NCBI GenBank assembly: GCA_965199725.1 | Contig: OZ241321.1 | Span: forward strand, 1,116,001-1,180,000 | Reading direction: 5' to 3' | Length of the DNA: 64,000 bases | Origin: G965199725 sp965199725 | Lineage (GTDB): Bacteria > Pseudomonadota > Gammaproteobacteria > Nitrosococcales > Methylophagaceae | In this document: in pieces, positions 1 to 8,493 of the stretch | Numbering within the stretch: position 1 is the stretch's first letter | How the letters are laid out: the number at the start of each line of letters is the position of its first letter | Notes under the pieces: generated by a model | Seen by the model: only the letters and a program-made list of their open reading frames with translations | Database searches by the model: none | Told to the model about the DNA's origin: nothing | Translations under genes and position numbers: made by a program

Positions 1-284
1 AAAATACGACCAGTGCATTTGACACTATCGCCTTCTGATATGTGCTGATAGGGGCCTAACACCACCGCGCCGACAGAATCGCGCTCCAAGTTTAATGCCG
101 TACCAAAAGCGTTACCAGGAAATTCCAACATTTCCCCAGACATCACATCGGCTAAACCATGAACACGAACAATACCGTCAGTAATACCAACGACAGTACC
201 TTCTGTGCGCGCTTCAGCTGTCCCATCAAAATCTTCTATACGTTTTTTGATTAGGTAGCTGATTTCTGCTGAATTTAGTTGCAT
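1..284 (-). CDS. atpA: ATP synthase F1 alpha subunit, N-terminal part (cut by window edge)
   Basis: Only the first ~94 codons are in the window; the gene runs off the left edge. The ATG at 284 opens a protein starting MQLNSAEISYLIKKRI, followed by the alpha-subunit N-terminal beta-barrel pattern (EGTVVGITDGIVRVHGL, then a segment containing EMLEFPGN). Alpha subunits form the F1 hexamer with beta and carry non-catalytic nucleotide sites. It is the last gene seen of a leftward operon, 24 bp after atpH. The catalytic-region motifs lie outside the window, so completeness cannot be judged. Confidence 0.97.
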   Translation of the reverse strand, partial: MQLNSAEISYLIKKRIEDFDGTAEARTEGTVVGITDGIVRVHGLADVMSGEMLEFPGNAFGTALNLERDSVGAVVLGPYQHISEGDSVKCTGRI

Positions 285-308
285 ATTTAGGTTCCCCTAT
301 AGCCCAAG

Positions 309-845
309 TTAGTAGCTTGTTGCGTTGGCCAGTCTGTTTAGTTTTCCCAAGGCAGATCCATCAATTACCAGATCGCCCGCTTGAATAATTGCACCACCCA
401 GCAAAGATTCATCAATATTTTCGTTTAATATGATTTCCTTTCCCAGACGTTTTTTTAATGCTGTTGATATGTTTTTTATCTGGTGAGTAGTCAATGTTTT
501 TGCTGTGATGACATCGGCTGTTATTACTTGCTCTGATTCTGCTAGCAGTGCTTCATAAATTGTAGCAATATCTCCCAATAGCCGAAGACGATTGTTTGCT
601 GCTAATAACGCCAGCGTATTGTATGCATCACCATTCATCAAGTCGCCAGCAATGTCTGCTACCAGCGCAATGACTTTCTCGTTATCCACTTTTGGATTGG
701 CGATAATAGATTGTATGCTAGGATCTGCAGTACATTGCGCAAAAATTGCTAGCAACTGTGACCAGACCTTGAGCTGATTTTTTGCATGAGCAATGGCAAA
801 TACTGCATGTGCATAAGGACGGGCTATAGTAATTGCTTCGGCCAT
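309..845 (-). CDS. atpH: ATP synthase F1 delta subunit
   Basis: A 178-residue protein of normal size for delta/OSCP, the peripheral-stalk piece that joins F1 to the b subunit. It begins MAEAITIARPYAHAVFAIA, the typical N-terminal helix (ARPYAxAxF), and ends with the conserved beta-strand region around residues 145-170 (DESLLGGAIIQAGDLVIDGS, then a Leu-rich end). It sits 10 bp after atpF and 24 bp before atpA in the standard order B-E-F-H-A. No membrane segment is present, as expected for a soluble subunit. Identification is firm from sequence and position together. Confidence 0.97.
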   Translation of the reverse strand: MAEAITIARPYAHAVFAIAHAKNQLKVWSQLLAIFAQCTADPSIQSIIANPKVDNEKVIALVADIAGDLMNGDAYNTLALLAANNRLRLLGDIATIYEALLAESEQVITADVITAKTLTTHQIKNISTALKKRLGKEIILNENIDESLLGGAIIQAGDLVIDGSALGKLNRLANATSY

Positions 846-855
846 ATTTATCAGC

Positions 856-1332
856 TCATTTCTGGATACGGGTTACCAGATCTGCCAGCAATTTGGTATG
901 GGCTTTTGCATCAATTTCGCGACCCAGTATTTTACTTGCGCCTGCTATTGCAATGCCTGCTACCTGAGATCTTAGCTCATCCTTTAGGCGATTTGTTTCT
1001 TGTTCAATTTCTACTTTGGCGGCTGCTAAAATGCGTTCGCCTTCAATACGTGCAGCATTTTTTGATTCGTCAATAATTTCGTTGCCACGTCGTTGCGCTT
1101 GAGTAATAATGTTGTTAGCTTGCTGTTTTGCCTCGCCGACTAACTTTTGGGCATGTTTTTCCCCCTGTTCCTTTTCATGTTTGCCCCTTTCTGCCGCGGC
1201 AAGGCCTTCGGCAATTTTCTTAGTTCGCTCCTCCAGAGCTGCCATAATGGGTGGCCACACATACTTCATGCAAAAAGCAACGAAGATAGCGAATGCTATC
1301 ATTTGCCCGATAATAGTCGCATTAAGATTCAT
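856..1332 (-). CDS. atpF: ATP synthase F0 b subunit
   Basis: 158 residues: one N-terminal membrane helix (about residues 5-26, IIGQMIAFAIFVAFCMKYVW) followed by a long charged coiled coil rich in Glu, Lys, Ala and Gln, the dimeric peripheral stalk. The motif PPIMAALEERTKKIAEGL straight after the helix is typical of proteobacterial b subunits. Length matches the family (~156). It lies 45 bp after atpE and 10 bp before atpH, transcribed leftward with them. Only one b gene is visible, so the stalk is probably a b homodimer. Confidence 0.97.
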   Translation of the reverse strand: MNLNATIIGQMIAFAIFVAFCMKYVWPPIMAALEERTKKIAEGLAAAERGKHEKEQGEKHAQKLVGEAKQQANNIITQAQRRGNEIIDESKNAARIEGERILAAAKVEIEQETNRLKDELRSQVAGIAIAGASKILGREIDAKAHTKLLADLVTRIQK

Positions 1333-1377
1333 AGATGTCCTCTACGCAGATTGACCTTGCGGGTAAACTTAAGTTAT

Positions 1378-1611
1378 TTATCCTGCAAGTGCAAACATAA
1401 TATACAGTGCCAAACCAACTACAATCATTGGTATTGCGTCAACTAGTGCCATGACAATGAAAAATTGGGTGCGGAGCATTGGGATTAATTCAGGCTGACG
1501 GGCAGCACCCTCTAAAAAGCGACTGCCCAAAATGCCGATACCAACAGCTGCACCCAGTGCGCCCAAACCTGACATTAATGCACCTGCAATGTATAGTAGT
1601 GCTGATTCCAT
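1378..1611 (-). CDS. atpE: ATP synthase F0 c subunit (proteolipid ring)
   Basis: 77 residues forming two membrane helices joined by a polar loop with the conserved Arg-Gln-Pro at residues 38-40. The ion-binding carboxylate is Asp58 in helix 2 (ALVDAIPMI). The first helix is glycine/alanine rich (GALGAAVGIGILG), as needed for tight ring packing. I see none of the extra polar ligands of Na+-type rings, so proton coupling is inferred. The gene lies between atpB (21 bp upstream) and atpF, as usual. Confidence 0.97.
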   Translation of the reverse strand: MESALLYIAGALMSGLGALGAAVGIGILGSRFLEGAARQPELIPMLRTQFFIVMALVDAIPMIVVGLALYIMFALAG

Positions 1612-1632
1612 AGTTTTTCTCCTAACAAAAAT

Positions 1633-2502
1633 TTAATGATGTTTTTGATGCGCCATATCCAAATACAAGATGGTCAATGTCATAAATATGAATGCCTGTA
1701 AGGTGATAATCAAGATATGGAAAATTGCCCAGCCGATCTGTAACAAAATGCCAAATGATGCCATAACAGCGCCAGCGCTGAACATAATGGCGATCAGGAT
1801 AAAAATCATTTCACCTGCGTACATGTTGCCAAAAAGACGCAATGCTAGTGAAATTGGTTTGGAAATGAGATTGACACCTTCTAGCACAAAGTTAGCTGGT
1901 ATGGCCCATTTACCGAAAGGCTGTAATGTCAACTCGCCAACAAAACCGCTAACTCCTTTCATTTTAAGGCTGTAGAACAGTACCAAGGCAAACACACTAA
2001 GCGCCATACCAAAAGTAACATTGGGGTCTGTAGATGGCACCACTTTAAAAAAAACAGCATGGGGATCCATACCGAATACTTTCGCGCCAATCATTTTTAC
2101 TATTTCAGGCACCATGTCAATAGGTAATAAATCCATTAAATTCATTAAAAATATCCACAGAAAGATAGTAAATGCCAGTGGGGCAATCAGTGGATTACGG
2201 CTGTTAAATGAACTGCGGACGCTGGTATCAACAAATTCAATAATCCATTCGGCGAAGTTTTGCGCTCCATAAGGCGTATCTGTCACGATGTTTTTTGCGA
2301 TGCGGCGGAAAAACCACATTAACAGTGCACCAAGCAAGAGTGTCATAACCATACTATCTACATGGATAGCCCAAAACCCCATGCCATTAGCTTCGGTTGC
2401 ATCATGAGCAAGGCCCCATGAGCCATCATGACGCTGACCAAAGGTCATATTCTGTAGATGGTGTTTTATATATTCGGAAGATGTAAGTGTTTCACTGGCC
2501 AT
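1633..2502 (-). CDS. atpB: ATP synthase F0 a subunit
   Basis: 289 residues, a polytopic membrane protein that forms the proton half-channels against the c-ring. The essential Arg lies in LALRLFGNMYAGE at about residue 219, in the penultimate helix region, and a His/Gln-rich final helix follows (LITLQAFIFMTLTILYL). The N-terminus has a ~60-residue periplasmic-type extension before the first helix, normal for proteobacteria. Its start overlaps the end of atpI by 11 bp, consistent with translational coupling. Length matches the family (~270-290). Confidence 0.97.
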   Translation of the reverse strand: MASETLTSSEYIKHHLQNMTFGQRHDGSWGLAHDATEANGMGFWAIHVDSMVMTLLLGALLMWFFRRIAKNIVTDTPYGAQNFAEWIIEFVDTSVRSSFNSRNPLIAPLAFTIFLWIFLMNLMDLLPIDMVPEIVKMIGAKVFGMDPHAVFFKVVPSTDPNVTFGMALSVFALVLFYSLKMKGVSGFVGELTLQPFGKWAIPANFVLEGVNLISKPISLALRLFGNMYAGEMIFILIAIMFSAGAVMASFGILLQIGWAIFHILIITLQAFIFMTLTILYLDMAHQKHH

Positions 2503-2848
2503 ATGTTTGTTGCAGACTTTTTAAGTTTCCAATTATAAACGCAAGTTGCATGACAATAAAGCCGGTTATTAATGACATAGCTGATAGCCTTAGCAGCGCA
2601 AAACCGATTACCAGCAACGCGATTGTTGTTATCCATCGCTCTATAACGCAACGATAGGCTTTGCGCAGATTGATAGCAGCATTTAATCTAGCATGCTTTG
2701 CCGCATCAAGCAGGTGCCATTTTTGCAATATAGTATTGATGACTGCAATGCTGCCGCCATACAAGCCGGCGATAGCATGAATACTGCTATTCTGCCACCA
2801 CAGAATAACCAGCACCGTGACTGCCAGTATTATACCCTGAGTTTTCAA
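2492..2848 (-). CDS. atpI: ATP synthase assembly protein I (AtpI)
   Basis: 118-residue membrane protein with about four hydrophobic helices and short basic loops; it contains the AtpI pattern LYGGSIAVINTILQKWHL. AtpI proteins assist c-ring assembly and have been linked to Mg2+ handling. It is the first gene of the atp operon and overlaps atpB by 11 bp. Sequence conservation in this family is low, so the call relies largely on position, size and helix layout. The ~98 bp upstream (2849-2946) shows no terminator, so read-through from parB is possible. Confidence 0.9.
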   Translation of the reverse strand: MKTQGIILAVTVLVILWWQNSSIHAIAGLYGGSIAVINTILQKWHLLDAAKHARLNAAINLRKAYRCVIERWITTIALLVIGFALLRLSAMSLITGFIVMQLAFIIGNLKSLQQTYGQ

Positions 2849-2946
2849 CAGACTAAGCTTTTTATTATGTTAGTTGCGTTGTAGTAGGCCATATCGCTTT
2901 TTTGTTTGAGTAAACCCAGCATTATATAGACGATTAGCTTATCTGG

Positions 2947-3804
2947 TCAATGAAATCTCTCAACAATTTTCTTTAGTTCTGCCATATCGCTATAACTAAT
3001 GACTAATTTACCTTTGCCACCTGCTAACTGTTTAACGGTAACATTCCGTCCTAATTTATTGCCTAGCAATGTTTCTATTTTATTGAGTTCTGCCAACATA
3101 ACTTTCGGTTGCTGGTTTTGTTTCTTTACTGATGTTAAAAGTCGTTTAACCAGTTGCTCAGTTTCTCGTACTGACAGTGCTTTTTCAACAACAGTTTCCG
3201 CAGCATCTGATTGCGTTCTGCCTTCTAGTGTCAGCAATGCCCTGGCATGCCCTATTTCCAGATCACCATTTTCTACTAACCGCCGGACATCTTCATTTAA
3301 GTTACGTAACCGTAACAGGTTAGATATAGTTGATCTTGATCGGCCTACGGTTTCGGCTATCTGCTGGTGGGTCATAGAAAATGCTCTGTGCAAACTATGC
3401 AGAGCATTTGCTTCTTCCATTGGGCTTAAATCTTCTCGCTGAATATTTTCAATAATTGCCATTGTCATTGCATTGCGATCATATACGTCACGGACTAATA
3501 CCGGTACTGTATCTAGGCCAGCTATTTTCGCCGCTCGCCAGCGTCGTTCACCTGTTATAATTTCATAGCGTTCGCCGTCAATAGGACGCACAACTATTGG
3601 CTGGATTATGCCTTGAGATTTAATTGAATTGGCGAGATCAGTCAGTGATGATTCAGCCATATCAATCCGTGGCTGATATTGGCCAGATTGGAGTATATTC
3701 AGAGGAAAGTATTGCAGACTGTCATCTGAACTATTATCCGCCTGATTAACATTAGCCAACAGCATATCTAGACCTTTTCCCAGCCCGCTTTTTTTCTTTT
3801 TCAT
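2947..3804 (-). CDS. parB: Chromosome-partitioning protein ParB
   Basis: 285 residues. It starts MKKKKSGLGKGLDMLLAN, the ParA-stimulating N-terminus. The CTP-binding ParB/Srx domain covers about residues 30-120 with the GERRWRAAKIAG box, followed by a helix-turn-helix (about 150-175, TVGRSRSTISNLLRLRNL) that recognises parS, and a C-terminal dimerisation domain. It overlaps parA by 4 bp. ParB loads onto DNA at parS and spreads as a CTP-dependent clamp, working with ParA in origin segregation. I saw no 16-bp parS consensus (GTT-N-CACGTGAAAC type) inside the window. Confidence 0.97.
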   Translation of the reverse strand: MKKKKSGLGKGLDMLLANVNQADNSSDDSLQYFPLNILQSGQYQPRIDMAESSLTDLANSIKSQGIIQPIVVRPIDGERYEIITGERRWRAAKIAGLDTVPVLVRDVYDRNAMTMAIIENIQREDLSPMEEANALHSLHRAFSMTHQQIAETVGRSRSTISNLLRLRNLNEDVRRLVENGDLEIGHARALLTLEGRTQSDAAETVVEKALSVRETEQLVKRLLTSVKKQNQQPKVMLAELNKIETLLGNKLGRNVTVKQLAGGKGKLVISYSDMAELKKIVERFH

Positions 3805-4592
3805 CTTATTTTCCCGTTTGTATTAAGTTCATTTTCACGACCTATAAATTCATTTGCCAGCACCAGATAAGCAATTGCGCCACGTGATGACCTGTCATAA
3901 TTGATTATTGGCATACCGTAGCTGGGCGCTTCTGCCAATCTCACGTTTCTGGGAATAACTGCACGAAACACTTTGTTACCAAAATGGTTGATAAGTTGTT
4001 GCGATACCTCAATTGCTAGCTTATTTCTGACATCAAGCATGGTTCTAACAAGGCCGGTAATACCTAGTGTCGGATTAGTGCGTTGTCTAATACGTTCAAT
4101 GGTTTTTAATAATGACGACAAGCCTTCAAGTGCATAATATTCACACTGTACTGGAATTACGGCACCTTTTGCGGCAACCAACGCATTAATGGTTAACATA
4201 TTTAGCGATGGTGGACAATCAATGAATATAAAATCATATTTTTCCCGCATTGACTCCAGGGAAAGACGCAAGCGATGCTCGCGTAGCTTACCATTCATTA
4301 GCCCTAATTCTGCCGCTGTTAGCGATTCGTTTGCGGGTATCATATCAAATGATATATCGTCTGCTGATACGATGACGTCAATCGCTTTTGCCCCCGTCAT
4401 GATGATATTATAACTGCTCATTGCCAATGTTTTTTTGTCAATGCCGCAACCAGTTGTTGCGTTGCCTTGAGGGTCTAAATCAACCAGCAATACTTTTTTG
4501 CTGTTTTCTGCCAATGCCGCTACTAAATTAATGGCGGTTGTTGTTTTACCCACCCCACCCTTCTGGTTAGTTACTGCGAAAATATTGCCCAT
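3801..4592 (-). CDS. parA: Chromosome-partitioning ATPase ParA (Soj)
   Basis: 263 residues, a MinD/ParA-type ATPase. The deviant Walker A motif KGGVGKTTTAINLVAAL is at residues ~10-26, Walker A' (LLVDLDPQGNATTG) near residue 40, and Walker B-like IFIDCPPSL near residue 125. ParA dimers bind DNA nonspecifically and are released by ParB, driving origin movement. The gene is coupled to parB by a 4-bp overlap and follows rsmG by 1 bp, so mnmG-rsmG-parAB is one transcription unit. Chromosomal rather than plasmid origin is inferred from the mnmG-rsmG linkage. Confidence 0.97.
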   Translation of the reverse strand: MGNIFAVTNQKGGVGKTTTAINLVAALAENSKKVLLVDLDPQGNATTGCGIDKKTLAMSSYNIIMTGAKAIDVIVSADDISFDMIPANESLTAAELGLMNGKLREHRLRLSLESMREKYDFIFIDCPPSLNMLTINALVAAKGAVIPVQCEYYALEGLSSLLKTIERIRQRTNPTLGITGLVRTMLDVRNKLAIEVSQQLINHFGNKVFRAVIPRNVRLAEAPSYGMPIINYDRSSRGAIAYLVLANEFIGRENELNTNGKIR

Positions 4593-4593
4593 G

Positions 4594-5238
4594 CTAATGA
4601 TAGTCTTTATTTTTAACGATGCGTACTATATGTCGCTGATTCTTGCAATAAGGTACTTTCAATGCCACCAAATCCTTAACAGTATATTTGCCATTAACAT
4701 CAGCCAATTCATGCTGACTGATCATTCCTTTCATCAACAATAGACAGCCGTCATCTTCACAGTGCTTGCCTGATAAAATAAGTGTATCGCTAATTGTTGC
4801 AAAAGCACGGGTTGTGACTGTGGTAAATTGAGGTAACTTAGCGTTTTCAATACGTGCATTGATAACAGTGATATTGGTCAGGTTAAGTTCGGCCTTGACC
4901 TGTTGCAAAAAACGGGTTTTTTTGCCATTACTATCTATTAATGTCACTGGTAGTGATGATTTTGTAATAGCAACAGGCACACCAGGCAAACCAGCACCTG
5001 AGCCAACATCAAGTAGGCTGCCATCATCTTCTATTATATGCGGCACAATTGCCAGGCTATCGAGCAAATGACGGTTGATTATGTGATCTTCATCACCTGT
5101 TGATATTAAGCTGTAAATTTTGTTCCATTTAGCTAATAATGAAATGTAGCCTGCTAATTTTTCACACTGAAGTTGGGTTAATGGTAATCCTAATGCAAGG
5201 CCGCCCTGCGCTATTTTCTGTTCTGTTCTGTTAGTCAT
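4594..5238 (-). CDS. rsmG: 16S rRNA (guanine527-N7)-methyltransferase RsmG
   Basis: 214 residues, a Rossmann methyltransferase that adds m7G527 to 16S rRNA; loss of the enzyme gives low-level streptomycin resistance in other bacteria. The SAM-binding motif LLDVGSGAGLPGVPVAI is at residues ~67-83, and the conserved substrate-site segment ARIENAKLP and TTRAFA follow. Length matches the family. It overlaps the mnmG end by 8 bp and abuts parA, the classic gidA-gidB-parA-parB order. Confidence 0.97.
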   Translation of the reverse strand: MTNRTEQKIAQGGLALGLPLTQLQCEKLAGYISLLAKWNKIYSLISTGDEDHIINRHLLDSLAIVPHIIEDDGSLLDVGSGAGLPGVPVAITKSSLPVTLIDSNGKKTRFLQQVKAELNLTNITVINARIENAKLPQFTTVTTRAFATISDTLILSGKHCEDDGCLLLMKGMISQHELADVNGKYTVKDLVALKVPYCKNQRHIVRIVKNKDYH

Positions 5239-7123
5239 TTTCTTGCTTAATTATGTAGGCATTGCGTTTCAAATACACCAGCAAGAGCGAGATTGCTGCT
5301 GGTGTTACCCCTGCTATTCGCCCAGCCTGACCCAAATTATTGGGCCTGACTTGCTGTAATTTTTCACATACCTCGTTGGATAAGCCATGTACATTTTTAT
5401 AGTCTATTTCAGCAGGTAATGTGGTCATTTCATATTGTTTTAACCGCTCTATTTCTTTTTGTTGCCGCTTTATATAGCCTGCATATTTTGCCTGAATAAC
5501 GATCTGTTCAGCGACATCAGTCGCTATTCGGCTGCTTTTTCCTAATAATGTCAGCAAACCATGGTAGTCAACCTTAGGCCTTTGCAGTAACTCTAGCGCT
5601 ATCACTGCTTTATTAAGCGGTTCATTCAAGACCTTTTTCGCTATATTTTGATCTATCTTTTCTGGGCTTAATACGGTTTTTTGCAGCCGCTTCGTTTCTT
5701 TGTCTATTGCTTTCTGCTTAGCGTTAAACACTGCCCAACGCTCATCACTTATCAAGCCCAGCTCACGTCCTTTTGGTGTCAGGCGCCTATCAGCGTTATC
5801 TTCACGGAGTAGTAAGCGATATTCCGCCCGGCTGGTAAACATACGGTATGGTTCATTGGTGCCTGCTGTAATTAGGTCGTCAATCATAACGCCAATATAA
5901 GCCTCATCTCTTCCTGGGCACCACGGCGCCATATTGCGCGCTTTTAGCCCTGCATTTAAGCCAGCAATCAGACCCTGAGCCGCTGCTTCTTCATAACCTG
6001 TAGTACCATTAATCTGTCCGGCAAAAAATAACCCTGCCAACTGTTTGGTTTCCAACCAGGGCTGCAAATCACGCGGGTCAAAAAAATCGTACTCAATTGC
6101 GTAACCTGGTCGGGTAATATGTGCATTTTCCAATCCTTTCATTGATCGCACAATGGCATACTGCACATCAAAAGGCAGGCTGGTTGAGATACCATTAGGG
6201 TAGACTTCACCACAATTCAAGCCTTCTGGCTCCAGAAAAATTTGATGCGACGTTCTGTCAGCAAAGCGCACTACCTTGTCTTCAATTGAGGGACAATAAC
6301 GTGGGCCTGTTCCTTCAATCTCACCGCTATACATGGGTGAACGATCAAGATTATTGCGAATAACTTGATGGGTTTTTTCGTTAGTATGGGTAATATGACA
6401 TGGTATCTGGTCAGGATGGTCAGATGCCTTGCCCAAAAATGAAAATAGCGGTGTTGGCTTATCTCCCGATTGTTCGTTCAGCACTGAAAAGTCAATACTG
6501 TTTGCTGCTATTCTAGGTGGTGTTCCTGTTTTGAGCCGTTCTACTCTTAGAGATAACGCCTTTAATTTTTTTGCTAATGCGATTGAGGCTTGATCACCAG
6601 CGCGCCCACCAGCATATTTTTTCATTCCTATATGAATCAGACCGTCTAAAAATGTACCTGCGGTCAGCACAACTGATCGTGCTGTAAAATGCAGGCCAGA
6701 TTGGGTAATAACCCCGGTTACTTTTTCCTTGTCAACAATCAGATCATCCACCTTTTGTTGCAAAAGGTATAGCTTAGGCTCGGACTCCAGATAACTGCGT
6801 ATTGTCATTTTGTAAAGCGCGCGATCTGTCTGCGCTCGCGTTGCTCTTACTGCTGGCCCTTTACTGGCATTTAAGATGCGAAACTGAATGCCGGCTTTAT
6901 CAGCCGCCTGCGCCATGCAGCCGCCAAGTGCATCAATTTCTTTCACCAGATGACCTTTGCCAATACCGCCTATGGCAGGGTTACAGCTCATTTGACCTAG
7001 GGTGTCAATATTCTGGGTCAGTAGCAGGGTGTTTACGCCTTGTCTTGCCGCTGCCAAGGCAGCCTCAGTGCCAGCATGACCACCGCCAATCACAATCACA
7101 TCAAAATTGTTTTGGTAATTCAT
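5231..7123 (-). CDS. mnmG: tRNA uridine-5-carboxymethylaminomethyl(34) synthase MnmG
   Basis: About 630 residues, the FAD partner of MnmE in wobble-uridine modification of tRNA. The dinucleotide motif VIGGGHAGTEAALAAARQG is at the N-terminus, the catalytic Cys region MSCNPAIGGIGKGHLVKE follows, and the second family signature GLFFAGQINGTTGYEEAAAQG lies near residue 370. I chose the ATG at 7123 (MNYQNNFDVIVIGGG) because homologues begin a few residues before the FAD motif; an ATG five codons upstream is less likely. It heads the leftward mnmG-rsmG-parAB unit. Confidence 0.97.
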   Translation of the reverse strand: MNYQNNFDVIVIGGGHAGTEAALAAARQGVNTLLLTQNIDTLGQMSCNPAIGGIGKGHLVKEIDALGGCMAQAADKAGIQFRILNASKGPAVRATRAQTDRALYKMTIRSYLESEPKLYLLQQKVDDLIVDKEKVTGVITQSGLHFTARSVVLTAGTFLDGLIHIGMKKYAGGRAGDQASIALAKKLKALSLRVERLKTGTPPRIAANSIDFSVLNEQSGDKPTPLFSFLGKASDHPDQIPCHITHTNEKTHQVIRNNLDRSPMYSGEIEGTGPRYCPSIEDKVVRFADRTSHQIFLEPEGLNCGEVYPNGISTSLPFDVQYAIVRSMKGLENAHITRPGYAIEYDFFDPRDLQPWLETKQLAGLFFAGQINGTTGYEEAAAQGLIAGLNAGLKARNMAPWCPGRDEAYIGVMIDDLITAGTNEPYRMFTSRAEYRLLLREDNADRRLTPKGRELGLISDERWAVFNAKQKAIDKETKRLQKTVLSPEKIDQNIAKKVLNEPLNKAVIALELLQRPKVDYHGLLTLLGKSSRIATDVAEQIVIQAKYAGYIKRQQKEIERLKQYEMTTLPAEIDYKNVHGLSNEVCEKLQQVRPNNLGQAGRIAGVTPAAISLLLVYLKRNAYIIKQEND

Positions 7124-7203
7124 CAAAAAATATAGCACGTAGCCTTATAGCTTAAAATAAGTGCTATATTCTATCAGCTACAATTTTTCACGATAAGTAT
7201 TGA

Positions 7204-7362
7204 TATATTAAATTGGGGCAACCCCAAAACAAATTACACTTATATGGCAAAAAAGAGGCACGACAAGGGCGTAAAATGGGTCACTTTAACGTGTTAGCAG
7301 ATAATACTGATAAAGCACTGGCAATCGCTGAACAGACATTTAATAAGTTAAAACGCCTATGA
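7204..7362 (+). pseudogene. purK: PurK C-terminal remnant (N5-carboxyaminoimidazole ribonucleotide synthase)
   Basis: A 52-codon open stretch without a start codon, bounded upstream by a TGA at 7201, reads through YGKKEARQGRKMGHFNVL and ends in KLKRL-stop. This matches the last ~50 residues of PurK, where ATP-grasp synthases carry the pattern Y-x-K-x-x-R-x-GRKxGH. The remaining ~300 residues are absent, and the sequence before it is intergenic. It is therefore a 3' fragment left after deletion. The match rests on the GRKMGH signature and length to the stop, not on an alignment. Confidence 0.8.
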
Positions 7363-7548
7363 GTTTAATGCCAGTAGCCTATTTTTTGCTTAAAGCAAGA
7401 AAGCAGATAAAGTGTAACTAAACAAAAAGAGCCAAAATAATTCCTTTTAGCTTAAGCAGGATGCCAAGCCAAGTAGCTTTACATCCAAGTATTGGCTAAT
7501 AATGTTTTAGATCATCTTTGGTTTGCTGCGAAATGACTTGAGCTACTC

Positions 7549-7884
7549 CTAATAGTACATATAGGCAGCCATGACCTTGACTAACTGATCTACATTGTTG
7601 TTTAACAAAGCAGATGTGCCTGCTTCAATACTATTAAGCTGGTAATTGACATGTTTGTACCAATTGCCTATCTCCAACTGATTATTGATGGTATCTTGAC
7701 CAAATCCATTAGCAAGTACATACACGTCATCATCTGTGTCAACTACTAGGGTGTCACCACCATCAGCGCCAGTTAAGCTTCGTCACCTACCCGACCACTT
7801 AAGCAATCATTACTACCTAGTGCTCTGATAGTGTTATCAATAGCGCTTTCGCCTAGGTCATCATCATGCGTATCACTGTTAATT
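7549..7884 (-). pseudogene. RTX / haemolysin-type calcium-binding protein, frameshifted C-terminal remnant
   Basis: Read leftward, one frame gives a segment ending RALGSNDCLSGRVGDEA-stop at about 7776. The next frame continues TGADGGDTLVV, then DDVYVLANGFGQDTINN, and ends with NNNVDQLVKVMAAYMYY-stop at 7549. GSND-x-LSG and GADGGDTL are degenerate RTX nonapeptides, VYxFxxGFGQDTI is the usual sequence after the repeat block, and VDQLVxxMAAF-like ends are common in RTX proteins. A single-base frameshift separates the two halves and no start is present. About 250 bp to the right (7885-8139) holds nothing I recognise. Decayed secreted-protein gene, inferred. Confidence 0.78.
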
Positions 7885-8139
7885 GTTGCTATAATTTTCT
7901 TTCTAGTTATTTTTTATCAAATACTCACAAAAACTGTCTGTATAGATTTGTTTAGTTAGGTTAAAGTTATCGTTAAAAAAGATGTTAGCTAGGAAAAGCA
8001 GATTAATGTGCTGATGATTTAGGATAGGTGCAAAAACAATTAGTTCTTTTTTATTTTCAATTAATTGATTAAAAGTGATTCTTTCATGTCAGTCTTGATA
8101 GTATAGCTTTATTTATCTTGGTCAGATTCTTAACATTTT

Positions 8140-8493
8140 ATGAAAAAACATACTGGCATTAGACGTATCATGCATGCATGTATGTATTCATGGCATGGCT
8201 TAAAATCAGCCCTTAGCTGTGAAACAGCATTTTTGCAGGAATTCATTGTTGCTGTATTGCTTGGGGTGTCAAGCTTTTACCTTGATGTATCTGCGTATGA
8301 GCGGTTGGCTATGTTAGCCAGTTTGGTAGTTGTACTTATTGTTGAGTTATTAAACTCTGCCATTGAATGTGTCACTGATCGCATTGGATTCAATCACCAT
8401 ACTCTTGCTGGTCGCGCCAAGGATTATGGCTCATTGGCGGTGTTTTTCAGTATTATGATTGCAGTTCTTGTGTGGCTGGGTATTTTACTGTAA
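8140..8493 (+). CDS. dgkA: Diacylglycerol kinase (prokaryotic membrane type)
   Basis: 117 residues with three membrane helices and the family signature ELLNSAIECVTDRI (Glu-x2-Asn-Ser-Ala-Ile-Glu) at about residues 67-80. The enzyme recycles diacylglycerol from membrane-derived oligosaccharide and lipid-modification turnover to phosphatidic acid in the inner membrane. The N-terminal amphipathic helix (RIMHACMYSWHGLKSAL) is typical. It converges with lgt and the two coding regions overlap by 9 bp at their 3' ends. Confidence 0.96.
   Translation: MKKHTGIRRIMHACMYSWHGLKSALSCETAFLQEFIVAVLLGVSSFYLDVSAYERLAMLASLVVVLIVELLNSAIECVTDRIGFNHHTLAGRAKDYGSLAVFFSIMIAVLVWLGILL

Noticed and set aside
2849..2946. 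parS site near parAB
   Set aside because: No sequence close to the 16-bp parS palindrome was found here or elsewhere on reading the window.
7124..8139. Replication origin next to mnmG
   Set aside because: The neighbourhood is right, yet I found no TTATCCACA-type DnaA boxes or 13-mers, only gene remnants; no dnaA or dnaN is present in the window.
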